This document shows, one piece after another, positions 63,061 to 64,000 of a stretch of DNA of 64,000 bases. Made by a program: the position numbers and the translations under genes. Source of the DNA: Pseudomonadota bacterium (GTDB taxonomy: Bacteria > Pseudomonadota > Gammaproteobacteria > Burkholderiales > Burkholderiaceae_C); the NCBI GenBank assembly GCA_029780695.1, contig JAKOYD010000130.1:1-64000 (forward strand), read 5' to 3'. Every line of letters begins with the position of its first letter. Within the stretch, counting starts at the first letter, position 1. A model generated the notes under the pieces. It was not told where the DNA came from, did not search any database, and saw only the letters and a program-made list of their open reading frames with translations.

Positions 63061-64000
63061 TCATGGCAAAAACAGCGTGCATTCTGCCCGCAGCTTGTGT
63101 TCGTCGCCGACACGGCGCGTCAGGCCGATGCGGTCGAAGTATTCCAGAATCTGGATCGCGCGCTTGCGGCCCAGGCCGGTGGCGTCGCGGAATTGCGCGG
63201 CCAGCACGGTGCCGGCGTGGGCGGCGCCCACCTCGCGCGCCAGCGCGGCCAGCCGCTGCAGGGTGGCCGGCGGGTAGTACAAGTCCTTGACGATCTGATG
63301 CAGCTCGCCGCGCCGCGCCAGCCGCGCCAGTGTGGTGCGCACCAGCGGCTCGCTTTCGCCGGTGTTCTTGGCCAGGTCGCGTGCCCAGGCGCCTTCAAAG
63401 GCGGCCTCGGACAGCGCGGGCGCCACCTTCTGCGCGATGCGCGTTTCGGTGGCCGTGAGCTGCGCGCCGTGAGCGGGCAGGTGCGCGACGGCGCCGCGCA
63501 GCACCAGCGCGCCCTGCTCGGCCAGCCGCGCCAGCAGCGCCTGCCACAGGGCGGCGGGCAGGCGCGGTGCCGACAAGCGACGCAGGCGGGCGGTGTCGGG
63601 GCCCAGCTCGTCGGGGTGCTTGTCGTGAAAGGCCTGCAACGCGGCGCGCGTGGATTGCGCGATCGCTTCGGTTTGCATAGCGCCCAGCGCTTGTTCGGCC
63701 TGCGTCAGCGTGCCATAAGGCACTGCACCGGCGGGCAGCGCGCGCCATCCCTGCGCGGCGGCCAGGCGCGCCAGATCGACGCCGTGCGGCGCCACGCCGA
63801 TCAGTTCGGCGATGCGTTCACGCGCACTGGGCAACCGCAGCGCCGCCAGCTCGGCCAGCCGCTGCGGCGTGCGGCGGTAGCGCGTGGGCGGCAGGGGATC
63901 GATCACCACGCCGCCGGCCAGCGTGCGGCTGCCGGCGGCGTCGCGCAGCAGCACGCGCTCGCCGTGCCAGGCGCCCACCGGGGCGTGCAACACCAATTGC
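63061..64000 (-). CDS. selB: Selenocysteine-specific elongation factor SelB, C-terminal part (runs off the window)
   Basis: The visible ~313 residues lack the GTPase domain and correspond to the end of domain 3 (LHAPVGAWHGERVLLRDAAGSRTLAGGVVIDPLPPTRYRR) and the four C-terminal winged-helix domains (ALSEAAFEGAWARDLAKNTGESEPLVRTTLARLARRGELHQIVKDLYYPP, and GLGRKRAIQILEYFDRIGLTRRVGDEHKL). These bind the SECIS element of mRNAs. The position next to selC supports the call. The start is outside the window on the right. A selenoprotein such as formate dehydrogenase may be near. Confidence 0.9.
   Translation of the reverse strand, partial: QLVLHAPVGAWHGERVLLRDAAGSRTLAGGVVIDPLPPTRYRRTPQRLAELAALRLPSARERIAELIGVAPHGVDLARLAAAQGWRALPAGAVPYGTLTQAEQALGAMQTEAIAQSTRAALQAFHDKHPDELGPDTARLRRLSAPRLPAALWQALLARLAEQGALVLRGAVAHLPAHGAQLTATETRIAQKVAPALSEAAFEGAWARDLAKNTGESEPLVRTTLARLARRGELHQIVKDLYYPPATLQRLAALAREVGAAHAGTVLAAQFRDATGLGRKRAIQILEYFDRIGLTRRVGDEHKLRAECTLFLP

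Overview
The window is chromosomal DNA of a denitrifying betaproteobacterium, most likely of the family Comamonadaceae (Burkholderiales). This rests on the high GC, the gene content and order (Hsp33/TrmD/L19/NUDIX/CobD-like, RpoD/DnaG, a NirS-type nitrite reductase and cNor cluster, DUF3141-Pta-AckA) and the dense short intergenic repeats. Genus is not decidable from the sequence alone.

Layout. 1-2377: a complete IS66-family insertion sequence whose left inverted repeat starts at base 1. It is inserted in a plasmid/ICE-type primase-helicase gene. 2378 to about 10802: the right part of an AT-richer integrated element. It holds an HUH-like replication or relaxase-like protein, several secreted proteins, a periplasmic serine hydrolase, an XRE repressor and a large serine recombinase at its end; the element has cut a ferritin-like DUF455 gene, leaving only the first ~90 codons. 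11.1-19.8 kb: housekeeping genes (gamma-carbonic anhydrase family, hslO, trmD, GNAT, patatin, rplS, NUDIX, CobD-like, CaiB CoA-transferase with the remnant of an HMG-CoA-lyase-like gene). 20.4-27.2 kb: a branched-chain/aromatic-acid type ABC importer with a fused permease-ATPase, and a BoxD/PaaZ-type aldehyde dehydrogenase.

27.3-50 kb: denitrification. norC-norB-norQ-norD-dnr run on the plus strand. nirS-nirC-nirF and two fused NirD/L/G/H-type siroheme decarboxylase genes, then nirJ-nirN, run on the minus strand. The nir set is split by a plus-strand module fabI / DUF3141 / MaoC-phosphotransacetylase / ackA / CoA-transferase A and B. FNR/DNR-type boxes with nearly the same sequence precede norC and nirS, so Dnr probably drives NO2- to NO to N2O reduction. 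NirE, needed for heme d1 synthesis, is not in the window.

50.2-64 kb: Lrp regulator divergent from a giant indolepyruvate:ferredoxin oxidoreductase, SugE/Gdx exporter, Bcr/CflA MFS pump, rpoD, dnaG, a DsrE-like/GcvH-like pair, creA, the selenocysteine tRNA gene selC, and the 3' part of selB running off the window.

The most unusual features are made by small repeats entering genes. A 159-bp MITE-like element with 23-bp terminal inverted repeats lies in frame inside a nir gene. Two intergenic repeat families are translated inside norD. A dispersed repeat encodes most of the NirC signal peptide. A GC-rich ~110-bp repeat, present in about eight copies, appears to supply Shine-Dalgarno sequences. 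No CRISPR array or rRNA was seen.
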